NCBI GenBank assembly: GCA_030616475.1
Contig: JAUWXF010000015.1
Location: 1 to 42,811 of the forward strand
Length of the DNA: 42,811 nucleotides
Direction: 5' to 3'
Source: Desulfobacterales bacterium
GTDB lineage: Bacteria > Desulfobacterota > Desulfobacteria > Desulfobacterales > C00003060
Positions 1 to 8,413 of this stretch are shown piece by piece (the first letter of the stretch is position 1; each line of letters opens with the position of its first letter). The notes beneath the pieces are model-generated. The model did not search any database. It saw nothing but the letters and a program-made list of their open reading frames with translations, and was not told where the DNA came from. The translations under genes and the position numbers were made by a program.

Positions 1-32
1 ACAAATTGATTCGAGCAAGTCGCGCCAGGGCG

Positions 33-129
33 GGCCTGACACCTGACACCAAAAAGTAGGAACAAAAGAACTTATCTCTTGGCGCCCGCATCCTTGATAA
101 GTGTAAACCGAGGAATGAAGGATGCCCGA
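33..129 (-). repeat. Repeat module E, copy 1
   Basis: The reverse complement of this ~95-bp stretch is almost identical to 35129-35224 (GGGCATCCTTCATTCCTCGG ... TTTTTGGTGTCAGGTGTCAG). It joins module A (CGCGCCAGGGCGGGC) at its left edge. Two copies in opposite orientation 35 kb apart indicate a dispersed element. Confidence 0.85.
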
Positions 130-142
130 AAAGTTTTCCAGT

Positions 143-181
143 AAATATTCAATCGTCAATCGTCAATCGTCAATATTCAAT
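143..181. repeat. Heptamer array (CAATCGT)n
   Basis: A period-7 run of CAATCGT flanked by AATATTCAAT on both sides. It ends 4 nt before the stop of metV copy 1. Confidence 0.85.
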
Positions 182-185
182 CCAC

Positions 186-842
186 TTATGTGGCTGCGAC
201 TTCCCGCAAATCTTCTCTGACTATCCTGCCCGGGTGAATAGGCCAGTCCTTTACCTGGGGTTTTTCCTTCAGATAATGCAACATGTTCAAACGCTTAAGG
301 GCATGATAAATCTCCTGCCAGGCACACGGGCGGTCTTTGGAAACTTCACACTTTCCCTCTGAAGCACCGCCACACGCTCCATTCAAAAGGCTCTTGGCGC
401 ATCGGGTCACTGGGCAGATGCCACCAGTTCTCCACAGGATGCAGTCACCGCAGGCCGTACAGTTTTCGGTCCAAACGCCCGGTTCCTTTTCGACCCCTAT
501 GAATTGCGTATTCAGGGCCGGCAAAACAGGCTTGTCAGGAAACCTACCGGCCATGGCCTGAACGCCATTGCCGCAGGCCATGGAAAGAATGGATTCATAA
601 TCACCAACCTTCTTTTCCAGACGGTCGATAAACTTCATGGCGCACTGTCGAGGGATCGTACTCTTGTCTACAATCATATCCTTGTTTTCCGAAAGGAGTG
701 CGTCTGCAAGTTTATTGACCTGCTCAGGTCCGCCGGAAGAGCAAAATGTCATACACGTACCGCATCCAACCAGCAGGACCTTGCGGTGCGGGGCAACCAT
801 GTCCTGTATTTCGGCTAATGGTTTCTGTTCTGCAATGATCAT
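186..842 (-). CDS. metV: MetV-like methylene-THF reductase partner (copy 1)
   Basis: This 218-aa protein belongs to the MetV / methylenetetrahydrofolate reductase C-terminal family, the small Cys-rich partner of MetF in acetogens. Near the N-terminus it has a Cys cluster (VGCGTCMTFC). In the middle is a CGNG motif, followed by CTACGDC, GICPVTRC and NGACGG, which are probable Fe-S or Zn ligands. The start has a strong ribosome site (GGAGGTG, 6 nt before ATG). It is the last minus-strand gene in the window and the third MetV paralogue. No MetF follows it here, so a partner may lie beyond position 1. It is separated from the preceding kinase gene by a repeat mosaic, so co-transcription is uncertain. 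The family is clear; its specific partner is inferred. Confidence 0.85.
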   Translation of the reverse strand: MIIAEQKPLAEIQDMVAPHRKVLLVGCGTCMTFCSSGGPEQVNKLADALLSENKDMIVDKSTIPRQCAMKFIDRLEKKVGDYESILSMACGNGVQAMAGRFPDKPVLPALNTQFIGVEKEPGVWTENCTACGDCILWRTGGICPVTRCAKSLLNGACGGASEGKCEVSKDRPCAWQEIYHALKRLNMLHYLKEKPQVKDWPIHPGRIVREDLREVAAT

Positions 843-862
843 GCTACACCTCCAAAACGAAC

Positions 863-956
863 TTAGGGGCTTCGCCCCGATTGGTCGAGTGGTCGAGTGG
901 GAAAATGGTCAAGTGGTTAACGACTCGACTACTCGACCAATTGACTACTCGACTAA
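863..956. repeat. Module D plus octamer arms (GGTCGAGT)
   Basis: GAACTTAGGGGCTTCGCCCC, then tandem GGTCGAGT words, then their reverse complement ACTCGACC in tandem. It lies in the leader of metV copy 1. Confidence 0.85.
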
Positions 957-1001
957 AGTCGAAGCAATTTTCCGCCGTAGGCGGATAGAAATTGCGAGAC
1001 A

Positions 1002-2486
1002 TTATTCCGCAGGCAGCGACACGATGAAAGTCGTCCCCTTGCCTACCTCGCTTTCCACGTGGATTGCACTATTATGGGCGTCCACAATGCCCTTGACTAT
1101 CGACAGCCCAAGCCCTGAGCCTGATATACTCCTGGTTTCTTCGGTTTTGATGCGATAGAACTTGTCGAAAATCCGATCAATATCCTCTGGTGGAATCCCC
1201 ATGCCATTATCCACCACCTTGAACCGTATATCTTTGCCTGCTTTGTTCAGGGTTAGGTCCACGTTCCCCCCTTTAGGGGTGTACTTGATGGCGTTGCTGA
1301 TAAGGTTGACAAAGATCGCCTCCATGCCGCCTCTGTCGCCCCTGAAGGATGCGAGTTCTTCTGCGATTTCGCACGTCATGCTAAGCCCTTTCTCTTCGGC
1401 CGACAGGCGCATAAGCTCAACGGTCCGTTGCAGGATTTCCGCCAGATCCAGGCTTTCGATCTTCTGGATCGATTTGCCCTCCTGGATGCGACGATAGTCC
1501 AGGATATCATTGACCAGGGTAATCATACCCTTGGTCTTTTCCTTGGCCTTGCCGAGCAAATCCAACTGTTTGGCAGTAAGATCTCCGGCCAGTCCGTCCA
1601 GGACTACCGAAATCTGCATCAGCAGGGAGCTTAAGGGGGACTTGAGTTCGTGTGAGACCATAGAAAGAAAGTCCGATTTTAACTTATCCATTGCGCTGAC
1701 CGTGCTGACATCGTGAAACAGGCCTGCTGCACCAATAACGGTTCCTGTCTCATTCTTGACAGGGTCTACATGGACGCGAAGGGCTTTTTCCCCCACTTTG
1801 ACGATGGGTTCCTCACCAACCATTAACGGAGCTAAAGAACTATCGGATTTTATTGCCCGCATGAAAAACGATAGCAACTCATCGGATTTTATGGAGACCG
1901 AAATGGGATGACCTAATGCCTTTTCGCGTGTCAAGTCGAAGAGGCTGGCGGCTTTTTCATTAAACAGGACGATGTTCGTCTGCCAGTCCGTGACCACGAA
2001 TCCGTCCGTAAAACTTTGGAGGATGGCAAGGAGATTTTCATCCCGGCGGACCGTGGTTAAGGCGGCCTGCCTTTGCCGTGTCAGTATGTCGAGCTGGCGC
2101 CTGAGTCTGAAGGCCTCTATGGCGCGATTCATCTTTGTCCAGAAACGATCGGTGGTAAAGCTCTTGCGGATGCAGTCATAGGCGCCCGCCTGCATCGCCT
2201 CTATGGCCTCCTCGCCACAATTGTCCGACATGGTCATGATCAGGATTTCGCGCCTGGCCTTCTGTACTACGTTGATGAGGGTCATGCCTCCCCACCCGGG
2301 AAGCTCAAGGGAAAGGAGCATGATGTCCACATCTCCAGGATGTTTCTGGATGATGTTCAGGGCCTCTTCAACAGACTCAGCAGTACGTACCCTGTGACCT
2401 TCGTCCAGGAGGAGTTCCCGGCATCTTTGCAAAATGGTGATGTCATTTTCCACCACCAATATGTTTATGCTCGGCTTGATCAACAT
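1002..2486 (-). CDS. Hybrid sensor histidine kinase with degenerate receiver, PAS domain
   Basis: This 494-aa cytoplasmic protein has no membrane segment. Domains in order: receiver-like (about 7-125), PAS (about 145-265), HisKA with phospho-acceptor His279 in the motif MVSHELKSPL, and HATPase with NAIKYTP, DNGMGIP and GSGLGLSIVK. In the receiver, the expected phospho-Asp is Ser59 (MLLSLELPG, where LLDLxMPG is usual). The acidic pocket reads END, and the conserved Lys is followed by Ser rather than Pro. The receiver is therefore probably not phosphorylated. It lies downstream of two CheY-like genes and just before the third metV, so a link to control of the C1 cluster is likely but inferred. 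The ligand of the PAS domain is unknown. Confidence 0.9.
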   Translation of the reverse strand: MLIKPSINILVVENDITILQRCRELLLDEGHRVRTAESVEEALNIIQKHPGDVDIMLLSLELPGWGGMTLINVVQKARREILIMTMSDNCGEEAIEAMQAGAYDCIRKSFTTDRFWTKMNRAIEAFRLRRQLDILTRQRQAALTTVRRDENLLAILQSFTDGFVVTDWQTNIVLFNEKAASLFDLTREKALGHPISVSIKSDELLSFFMRAIKSDSSLAPLMVGEEPIVKVGEKALRVHVDPVKNETGTVIGAAGLFHDVSTVSAMDKLKSDFLSMVSHELKSPLSSLLMQISVVLDGLAGDLTAKQLDLLGKAKEKTKGMITLVNDILDYRRIQEGKSIQKIESLDLAEILQRTVELMRLSAEEKGLSMTCEIAEELASFRGDRGGMEAIFVNLISNAIKYTPKGGNVDLTLNKAGKDIRFKVVDNGMGIPPEDIDRIFDKFYRIKTEETRSISGSGLGLSIVKGIVDAHNSAIHVESEVGKGTTFIVSLPAE

Positions 2487-2512
2487 CGCCTGAGTAACTG
2501 CACCTCTCGGGA

Positions 2513-2536
2513 TTTCTACAACTTATGGAAGTTCAT
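2513..2536 (-). promoter_or_regulatory. CTACAAC motif, copy 1 (before hybrid kinase)
   Basis: Read on the minus strand: CTTCCATAAGTTGTAGAAAT, about 27 nt before the kinase start. The same core occurs in the leaders of fhs and a response regulator gene and once near 34970. Confidence 0.45.
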
Positions 2537-2545
2537 ATGACTTCA

Positions 2546-2736
2546 GTTGAGTAGTTGAGTGGTCGAGTGGTTAAGTTGTAAGGCCGTTGGACCCCTGGCC
2601 CAGACCCTGGCCCAGACCGGGATGAGAGGCACCATACATCCATCTGAACCTGTCGCGCCAGGGCGGGCAGGGCGGGCACTCAACCATTTGACTACTCAAC
2701 TACTCGACCAATTGCGGGGCGAAGCCCCTAAGCTCT
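2546..2736. repeat. Mosaic repeat: octamer arms, B-B, A, octamer arms, D
   Basis: GAGTGGTCGAGTGG words, two B units (CCTGGCCCAGACC), one A unit (CGCGCCAGGGCGGGC), ACTCAACTACTCGACC words and module D. The arms can pair around the GC-rich core. It fills the gap between a response regulator and the hybrid kinase. Confidence 0.85.
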
Positions 2737-3111
2737 GCTCAGCAAGTCCTCCACCCGCTTTACCAACTCTCCAGGTTCAACCGGCTTGGCAATGTAATCG
2801 TCAGCCTCGGTCATGAGACCCATCGCCTGGGTGTAAGTTGTCTTGAAGAGGGCCTGGTCCACGGCTGTAAGGAGGATGACCGGAATCTTTTTCAACTCCG
2901 GGTCTGCCTTAAGGACCACACAAACGTCGTATCCGCTCATTTCAGGCATCATCACGTCCAGGATGACCATACCGGGTTTCTCGGCCCGCACCTTCTCGAG
3001 CCCTTCCTTACCGTCATAGGCCAGAACAACGTCGTAGCCCTTGCTGTCCAAAAGGAGCTTTGTTGCCTCACAAAAGTCAACATCATCGTCTACTAATAAT
3101 ACCTTTTTCAT
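2728..3111 (-). CDS. Single-domain response regulator (CheY-like)
   Basis: This 127-aa stand-alone receiver has the acidic pocket DDD at 8-10, phospho-acceptor Asp52 in VILDVMMP, Thr in LLTA and Lys in IAKPV. It has no output domain, so it should act by protein-protein contact or in a phosphorelay. It lies between another receiver gene and the hybrid kinase on the same strand. An AGGTGCAGCC stretch precedes the ATG. The stop codon TAG lies within repeat module D, which starts at the end of this gene. Confidence 0.92.
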   Translation of the reverse strand: MKKVLLVDDDVDFCEATKLLLDSKGYDVVLAYDGKEGLEKVRAEKPGMVILDVMMPEMSGYDVCVVLKADPELKKIPVILLTAVDQALFKTTYTQAMGLMTEADDYIAKPVEPGELVKRVEDLLSRA

Positions 3112-3132
3112 GGCTGCACCTATAGTCCGTTA

Positions 3133-3372
3133 GTTGTGAAATTCGTGTTTTTTCTGCCAGAAAATATTTGGGATACACTGTTTTTCAATACTGACAAATA
3201 ATTGAGGAATTGAGGGATTCAGGGATTGAGGAATTAAGATACTGAGAGTTCTGTCAATTCCCTGGCCCAGACCGGGGGTTTCTCCAGGGACATTCTCGAA
3301 CTCCTGTCGCGCCAGGGCGGGCCTAAATTCCTCAATTCGCAATCCCTCAATTCCGGCTTGTCCGGGTTAGGA
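3133..3372. repeat. Module G, copy 1, with A/B pair inserted
   Basis: It starts GTGAAATTCGTGTTTTTTCT and carries AATTGAGG octamers in both orientations, ending CCGGNNAANCCGG-like near 3360. The same unit at 7679-7848 lacks the 65-70 bp that hold modules B and A here. This marks the A/B pair as a separate inserted block. Confidence 0.8.
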
Positions 3373-3380
3373 TTTCGGAA

Positions 3381-3788
3381 TTATTCTTTACCGATTCTTT
3401 TGATAATTTTACCAACCCTCTCCAACAGCACACTGCTTTCGATGGGCTTCTCCACGTAATCGTCAACATCGAGCCGTACACCGGTCTCCAGTTCGTAACG
3501 GCGCTGGCTGACCCCTTCCTGAACCGAGCTGAGGATGATGATCGGCATACGGGCATACTTGGCATAGCGCGGATCTTTCAGGGCCTTACACACCTCAAAC
3601 CCGTCCATCCTGGGCATAAGTAGGTCGAGAATTAGTAAATCGGGACGCTCTTCTTTCAGCTTGGACAGACACTTCTCACCATCCTCAGCCATGACCACGG
3701 TATACCCGCCCGACTCCAATATCATCTGCAAGGCTTCCCGCATGTCCGGATCATCATCCACTACCAGGATCTTGGCACTTGCTGCCAT
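3381..3788 (-). CDS. Single-domain response regulator (CheY-like)
   Basis: This 135-aa receiver has DDD at 11-13, phospho-acceptor Asp55 in LILDLLMPRMDG, Ser in ILSS and Lys in VEKPI. There is no output domain. It follows metF on the same strand after a 157-bp gap filled with heptamer repeats, and it precedes a second receiver gene. The start is preceded by GGGGGTGCGAC. Two consecutive stand-alone receivers before a kinase with a degraded receiver suggest one signalling unit, but this is inferred from position only. Confidence 0.92.
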   Translation of the reverse strand: MAASAKILVVDDDPDMREALQMILESGGYTVVMAEDGEKCLSKLKEERPDLLILDLLMPRMDGFEVCKALKDPRYAKYARMPIIILSSVQEGVSQRRYELETGVRLDVDDYVEKPIESSVLLERVGKIIKRIGKE

Positions 3789-3807
3789 GTCGCACCCCCG
3801 TTTGTTT

Positions 3808-3940
3808 CGTTATCCGTTATTTGTTATTTGTTATCCGGGAATCGTTATCAGTCAATTGAATATTGTCGATTGTCGATTGTCGATTTGGTTTTTCAATCAA
3901 CAATCATCAATCGTCAATAATCAATCCGTGGTCAATAACC
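3808..3940. repeat. Heptamer arrays (TTGTTAT, GATTGTC, CAATCRT)
   Basis: Tandem TTATCCG/TTATTTG words, then GATTGTC words, then CAATCATCAATCGTCAATAA in the opposite sense. It fills the gap between metF copy 1 and the response regulator. Confidence 0.8.
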
Positions 3941-3945
3941 AATGC

Positions 3946-4863
3946 CTACACCACCGGTCTGGGCATCAAGCCTGCCTCTTCCACGATGCGGGGTACGATA
4001 TCCTCCCAGGCCACTGCCATGATGTGGACGCCATGTACCCCCTCAACATCTTTAAGTTGCTCGATGGTCTCCAGGCAGATCTTCACGCCCTCTTCCTTGG
4101 GCTCCCTGGCATCTGCCATCCGGTCAACAATCTCAAGTGGCACGCTCAGCCCGGAGACATTATTTCTCATGTAGCGAGCCATACCAACAGACTTGACAGG
4201 TATTACCCCGGCAAGGATATGGGTTTTTTCATGCAGGCCCCTGTCTCTGACCATCTTCATCCATTCAACAAATTTGGCCATGTCAAAGATACCCTGGGTC
4301 TGAATAAAATCCGCACCCGCGTTTACCTTCTTGGCTAAGCGGATGACCCGAAACTCAAAGGGGTCGGCAAATGGATTGGCTGCCGCTCCGATGAAAAACG
4401 GTACATCTCCCAAGATCTCTTCACCATTAAGGAACTTGTGTTCATCCCGCATGGTCTTGACCATCTGAATGAACTGAATCGAATCAATGTCGTATACCCC
4501 CTTGGCCGTGGGGTGGTTGCCAAACTTCTGATGATCGCCGGAAAGGCAGAGCACATTGCGAATCCCCAGCGCAGCCGCCCCCAGGATGTCACTCTGAAGG
4601 GATAGGCGATTTCGGTCCCTGACGACCATCTGAAGGACTGGCTCCACGCCCAGCTCTTTCAATAGAACACAGCCGCTTAGGCTTGACATGCGCACAATAG
4701 CGGTCTGGTTGTCTGTCACATTTAAGGCGTCGCAGCAAAACTTAAGAAGTTCCCCTTTTCTCTGAATGACCTTAGGCGAGCTCCCTTTTGGAGGCCCGGC
4801 CTCTGCAGTTACAGAGAACTGGCCGCTTTCCAATATCCTTTCCAAATTACTTCCTGACTTCAT
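3946..4863 (-). CDS. metF: Methylenetetrahydrofolate reductase, MetF family (copy 1)
   Basis: This 305-aa TIM-barrel flavoprotein should reduce methylene-THF to methyl-THF, or run the reverse reaction. Family features include SVTAEAGPPKGSSP near the N-terminus, RNRLSLQSDILGAAALGIRNVL, the LSGDH motif, ANPFADP, GADFIQTQGIFD and GVIPVKS. It starts inside the stop codon of metV copy 2 (ATGA overlap, 4 nt), so the two are translationally coupled and probably form a MetFV complex. Like the MetF of acetogens it lacks the C-terminal extension of eukaryotic enzymes. The electron donor is not evident from this protein; the flavoprotein two genes upstream is a candidate. Confidence 0.93.
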   Translation of the reverse strand: MKSGSNLERILESGQFSVTAEAGPPKGSSPKVIQRKGELLKFCCDALNVTDNQTAIVRMSSLSGCVLLKELGVEPVLQMVVRDRNRLSLQSDILGAAALGIRNVLCLSGDHQKFGNHPTAKGVYDIDSIQFIQMVKTMRDEHKFLNGEEILGDVPFFIGAAANPFADPFEFRVIRLAKKVNAGADFIQTQGIFDMAKFVEWMKMVRDRGLHEKTHILAGVIPVKSVGMARYMRNNVSGLSVPLEIVDRMADAREPKEEGVKICLETIEQLKDVEGVHGVHIMAVAWEDIVPRIVEEAGLMPRPVV

Positions 4864-5528
4864 GACTTAAGATCCTCTCTGACCATCTTTCTGGGTCCGC
4901 CGTGTCCGGCCGGTGACCAGTCTTTAACAGGAAAGATCTCCTCCAGCATCTCCAGCCGATTAAGCCTGGTGAGGCGATCAATGATCAATTGCCACACGCA
5001 ATCTACCTCTTTGCTGATTTCGCATTTCCCATTCATAGACCCCCCGCATGGGCCATTGAGAAGCTGTTTGGAGCATCTGGCAATAGGACACAGGCCGGCC
5101 GTTTTGTCCAAGATACAGTTCCCGCAGCCAGCACAACGTTCTGACCAGACGCCCAATTCTTCGGTCACACCCAAGAAGGTGGTATTACAACCTGGCAAGA
5201 TTACCTTGTCCTGGAAGCGTTCGGCAAGCAACTGGACCCCGGCCCCACACGCTATAGAAAGTACAGCATCGCAGCCACCGACCTTGTCTGCGATCAGGTC
5301 AACAAATTCAGGCTCACACTGTCTGGCGACAGCATCTTCCAAAACCTCACCTTTTTGCTCCGTTGTTTTTCTCGCCACGCGAATGGCAGAGGCGAGCTCT
5401 GCGACCTGTCGCTGTCCGCCGGCAAAAGACATGGCAGCACAGGTTTCACATCCCAACACCAAAAGGGGGTTGTAGCCCTTGGTCATCTTTTCAATCTCTT
5501 GAAACTTTTTCTGCTCTAACGTGATCAT
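4860..5528 (-). CDS. metV: MetV-like methylene-THF reductase partner (copy 2)
   Basis: This 222-aa member of the MetV / MTHFR C-terminal family has an N-terminal GCETC cluster, central SIACGAGVQ, then CAGCGNCIL, GLCPIARC and NGPCGG Cys motifs. Its stop overlaps the start of metF by 4 nt. It begins 13 nt after the GltD-like flavoprotein, with AAGGAAG ahead of the ATG. The order flavoprotein, metV, metF suggests that electrons from NAD(P)H or ferredoxin pass through the flavoprotein to MetFV, by analogy with the MetFV-Hdr-MvhD complex of Moorella thermoacetica. The Fe-S or Zn content is inferred from the Cys pattern. Confidence 0.88.
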   Translation of the reverse strand: MITLEQKKFQEIEKMTKGYNPLLVLGCETCAAMSFAGGQRQVAELASAIRVARKTTEQKGEVLEDAVARQCEPEFVDLIADKVGGCDAVLSIACGAGVQLLAERFQDKVILPGCNTTFLGVTEELGVWSERCAGCGNCILDKTAGLCPIARCSKQLLNGPCGGSMNGKCEISKEVDCVWQLIIDRLTRLNRLEMLEEIFPVKDWSPAGHGGPRKMVREDLKS

Positions 5529-5541
5529 ACACTTTCTTCCT

Positions 5542-7617
5542 TTACTCTGAGCGGGCCTGTCCAGCCTCCTTGATTCTCTGGATCAACCCGTCAATCAATT
5601 CTTTATCAACTATTCCCTGCTCGGGCATATCGCAAACCTCAAGACGCGCTCCGTCAATACCCATGGCATCCAGCAGGGTCCTGGCATGGGTCATGCGCCG
5701 TTTGACCCTGTCTGCTGTCTCCGCAAAGGGATCGGTATCAGGTGGGCACCCGGCAAGAAACACGCCATCAGCTCCTGACTCAAATGCCTTCAAGATATCA
5801 GATGTGTCGATCTTTCTTAACCCAAAGACCATGACAGGCAAAATATTGGGATAGTCTTGTTTCAGGCTTTCAACATCGCTGGAACCGAAGTTTCCGTGCA
5901 GGTCGAAAAAGCCCACAATCACAGGATCTGGCTGGTGTGATTCGGCCATACCCTTTTCTATCTCTTGGGACATCTCACCTCTGTGATCAAGACTGATGTC
6001 AATGGCCCGGACCGGACACTCAAGGGCGCACATCCCGCAGGCCTGACAGGCAATGGGATCGATGGTAATCTCTCCCATCTTGCTGGTGGTGGGTATGCTG
6101 AGCGGGCAGACCCTCACACAGGTCAGACAGGAGATGCATTTCTCTTTGTCGAGTCTTGCCCCGAGAAAACAATGGAGGCACCTGAGGGCCTCCTTAACGG
6201 CAACATCCTCGGAAAGAACAGCTTCCACTTCGTCAAAACCCTTGACACGATTGTCGGCCGGGAGGCTGGTTTTTACGCATCTTTCAAATTTTGTGGTCTT
6301 TTCGATAATAACCGAAGACAATCTTTCCGTTTCAGTGGGCCCCGCTGACTCAACTGTTGCCGGCGACTCTCCCCTGAGGTAAGAATCTATGGAGATGGCG
6401 GCTCGTTTGCCCGCAGAAATCGCCTCTACAACGGTAGCAGGGCCTGTAACCGCGTCACCTCCGGCAAATACACCGGGCTGAGTGGTAACTAATGTGTAGG
6501 GCCCGTCCACAATGATTCGCTTTCTTTTTTCAGTAACCTCTATTTCTTCTGCCACCAAAGACGAGTCAGGAGCTTGGCCGATTGCAGCAATCACCATATC
6601 TACATCAAAGGTAAATTCAGAACCCGGCACAGGCTTTGGGCTTCTTCGACCACTGTCGTCCGGCTCGCCCAACTCGTTCTTGATGCATTTCAATGCTGAA
6701 ACCTTGCCGTCTCGTCCAAGGATTTCCAGTGGAGAGGTCAGATACGACATCTGAACGCCTTCATGGGCGGCCTCTTCGATTTCCTCCTTGGCTGCCGGCA
6801 TCTCCTCTCGGGATCTGCGATACACGATATGAACGCCCTCAGCGCCCAGGCGAAGGGCTGAACGGGCTGAGTCAATTGCTGTGTTTCCCCCTCCAATGAC
6901 AGCCACCTTTACTCCTACCCGGGGTTTTTCCGCCTGGTTGACCCCCCGCAAGAAGGAAACCGCTGAAACCACCCCTTCCAGTTTATCTTCACCGGCAATG
7001 TGAAGCTTTCGATCTCTATGCGCACCAATGCCCATAAATACGGCCTTGTATCCCTGCTCAAAGAGATCGGTGAGCTTGATCTCTTCGCCGATACGAACCC
7101 CCGTCTTGACCTCAACACCAAGGTCCAAGATCGCCTGGATCTCTTCATCCACCACATTCTTGGGCAAACGATATTCGGGCACGCCCACTCTCAACATGCC
7201 TCCCAAAACCGGCAAGGCTTCAAAGATAGTGACACCGTGGCCAAGCAGGGCCAGATCATGAGCGGCCGCAAGCCCTGCGGGCCCTGAGCCCACCACCGCA
7301 ACCTTGTGCCCGGTTGATTTGCCGGGCAAAGCCGCTTCATACTGATCTCTCCAGAGGCCATCAGAGGCAAAGCGTTTTAGCGCAGCTATAGCAATCGGCT
7401 CATCGACCTGTCCTCGCTTGCATGCCGTCTCGCACGGATGGGTGCAAATACGGCCGCATACGCGAGGCAAAGGACTTTGCTTCCTTATTGTAGCGAATGC
7501 CTCTTCATACCTTCTTTCAGCAATAAGCTGGACATACTCCCGCACATCGGTCAGTATCGGGCAGGCCAGCTTACAAGGCGGGTGTTCGATTTCCGTGATA
7601 AGGTCGTTTCTTGTCAT
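5542..7617 (-). CDS. GltD/NfnB-like FAD- and NAD(P)-binding Fe-S oxidoreductase with C-terminal MvhD-like domain
   Basis: This 691-aa multidomain protein starts with an Fe-S domain as in glutamate synthase small subunit and dihydropyrimidine dehydrogenase (CxLACP, then CGRICTHPCETAC, about 1-100). A FAD Rossmann domain follows (VAVVGSGPAGLAAA) and then an NAD(P) Rossmann domain (VAVIGGGNTAIDSAR with YRRSREEMPA). Next are two [4Fe-4S] ferredoxin motifs (CISCLTCVRVCP and CQACGMCALECP, about 490-545). The C-terminal ~125 residues align by eye with MvhD, but most Cys ligands are missing: FFDLHGNFG stands where CxxC is expected, and only one Cys remains in LAGCPPD. It probably passes electrons between NAD(P)H and MetFV or Hdr. 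It lies directly upstream of metV-metF. Confidence 0.85.
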   Translation of the reverse strand: MTRNDLITEIEHPPCKLACPILTDVREYVQLIAERRYEEAFATIRKQSPLPRVCGRICTHPCETACKRGQVDEPIAIAALKRFASDGLWRDQYEAALPGKSTGHKVAVVGSGPAGLAAAHDLALLGHGVTIFEALPVLGGMLRVGVPEYRLPKNVVDEEIQAILDLGVEVKTGVRIGEEIKLTDLFEQGYKAVFMGIGAHRDRKLHIAGEDKLEGVVSAVSFLRGVNQAEKPRVGVKVAVIGGGNTAIDSARSALRLGAEGVHIVYRRSREEMPAAKEEIEEAAHEGVQMSYLTSPLEILGRDGKVSALKCIKNELGEPDDSGRRSPKPVPGSEFTFDVDMVIAAIGQAPDSSLVAEEIEVTEKRKRIIVDGPYTLVTTQPGVFAGGDAVTGPATVVEAISAGKRAAISIDSYLRGESPATVESAGPTETERLSSVIIEKTTKFERCVKTSLPADNRVKGFDEVEAVLSEDVAVKEALRCLHCFLGARLDKEKCISCLTCVRVCPLSIPTTSKMGEITIDPIACQACGMCALECPVRAIDISLDHRGEMSQEIEKGMAESHQPDPVIVGFFDLHGNFGSSDVESLKQDYPNILPVMVFGLRKIDTSDILKAFESGADGVFLAGCPPDTDPFAETADRVKRRMTHARTLLDAMGIDGARLEVCDMPEQGIVDKELIDGLIQRIKEAGQARSE

Positions 7618-7678
7618 TGCTTATATCTCGCTCTTTCTTGCTCTTTGCATTCCACACAGCCTGAGACCTTCAATCCGA

Positions 7679-7848
7679 TAACTGTGAAATTCATGTTTTT
7701 ATGGCAGAATATTCTTTGCGATACCCTGTCGATCCTAACAAACAAACTCAGGAATTCAGGAATTGAGGAATTAGAAACAGGCTGCACCATTCAATTCCTA
7801 AATTCCTCAATTCGCAATCCCTGAATTCCGGTTTATCCGGGTTAGGGG
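7679..7848. repeat. Module G, copy 2
   Basis: Similar to 3133-3372 but without the A/B insert. Its right end is translated as the C-terminal tail of the Cys-form MvhD. Confidence 0.8.
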
Positions 7849-8301
7849 ATTCGGTCCCATTTTCTTGGCCCGGTCAGTCATCTCGTTTACGGCGCTAACA
7901 AATCCATGCGAATCAGAAGCGGAAATATAAAACATTTCCAGTCGATCGCCACCAAGCCCGGTTTCTGCCAAAAGTTTCTTGGCATAGGCCACCCGCTCCG
8001 TAGCCCGCAAATTTCCCTCGACAAAATGACACGTTCCTACTTCACAGCCCCCGACTAAGACCGCATCGGCGCCAACCTCAAAAGCCTTGAGAATATGCAC
8101 AATAGATACCCTGCCGGTGCATGGGTATTTAACTATCCGCACCGTCGATGGGTACTGCAACCGCTGCGAACCAGCCACATCTGCCGCCGCATACGTACAA
8201 TACATGCATATCATCGCCTCAATTTTCGGCTGAAATTCTTCCACTATCTCATCTACACCCCTAATTACCGTCATTTCCGGTTGAGCCGTTTGCTGCTCCA
8301 T
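7807..8301 (-). CDS. mvhD: MvhD-family iron-sulfur subunit, cysteine form
   Basis: This 164-aa homologue of the methyl-viologen-reducing hydrogenase delta subunit carries a [2Fe-2S] cluster and passes electrons to HdrA. Visible ligands are Cys32 and Cys35 (CMYC), Cys61 in CTGRV, and Cys86 and Cys91 in GGCEVGTCHF. It directly follows hdrA, as in known Hdr-Mvh complexes. The equivalent of Cys86 is selenocysteine in the second mvhD of this window. The last eight or so residues (NRNSGIAN) are read from the octamer repeat of module G, so the C-terminal tail is repeat-derived. An AAGGA stretch precedes the ATG. Confidence 0.9.
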   Translation of the reverse strand: MEQQTAQPEMTVIRGVDEIVEEFQPKIEAMICMYCTYAAADVAGSQRLQYPSTVRIVKYPCTGRVSIVHILKAFEVGADAVLVGGCEVGTCHFVEGNLRATERVAYAKKLLAETGLGGDRLEMFYISASDSHGFVSAVNEMTDRAKKMGPNPLTRINRNSGIAN

Positions 8302-8341
8302 TTTGACTGTTCCTTCTCTTTAGCCCGCTCCAGCGCTGAAC

Positions 8342-8413
8342 TTGATAGTATAGAAATTTCCTTTTTTGGAGCGGCGAAGCCGCGTTACATAAAATCGCAA
8401 AGCGATTTTATAA
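8342..8413 (+). repeat. Module F, copy 1
   Basis: TTGATAGTATAG, then hairpin GCGGCGAAGCCGC, then hairpin ATAAAATCGC-AAA-GCGATTTTAT. The hdrA stop codon (8408-8410) lies inside it. Confidence 0.88.
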
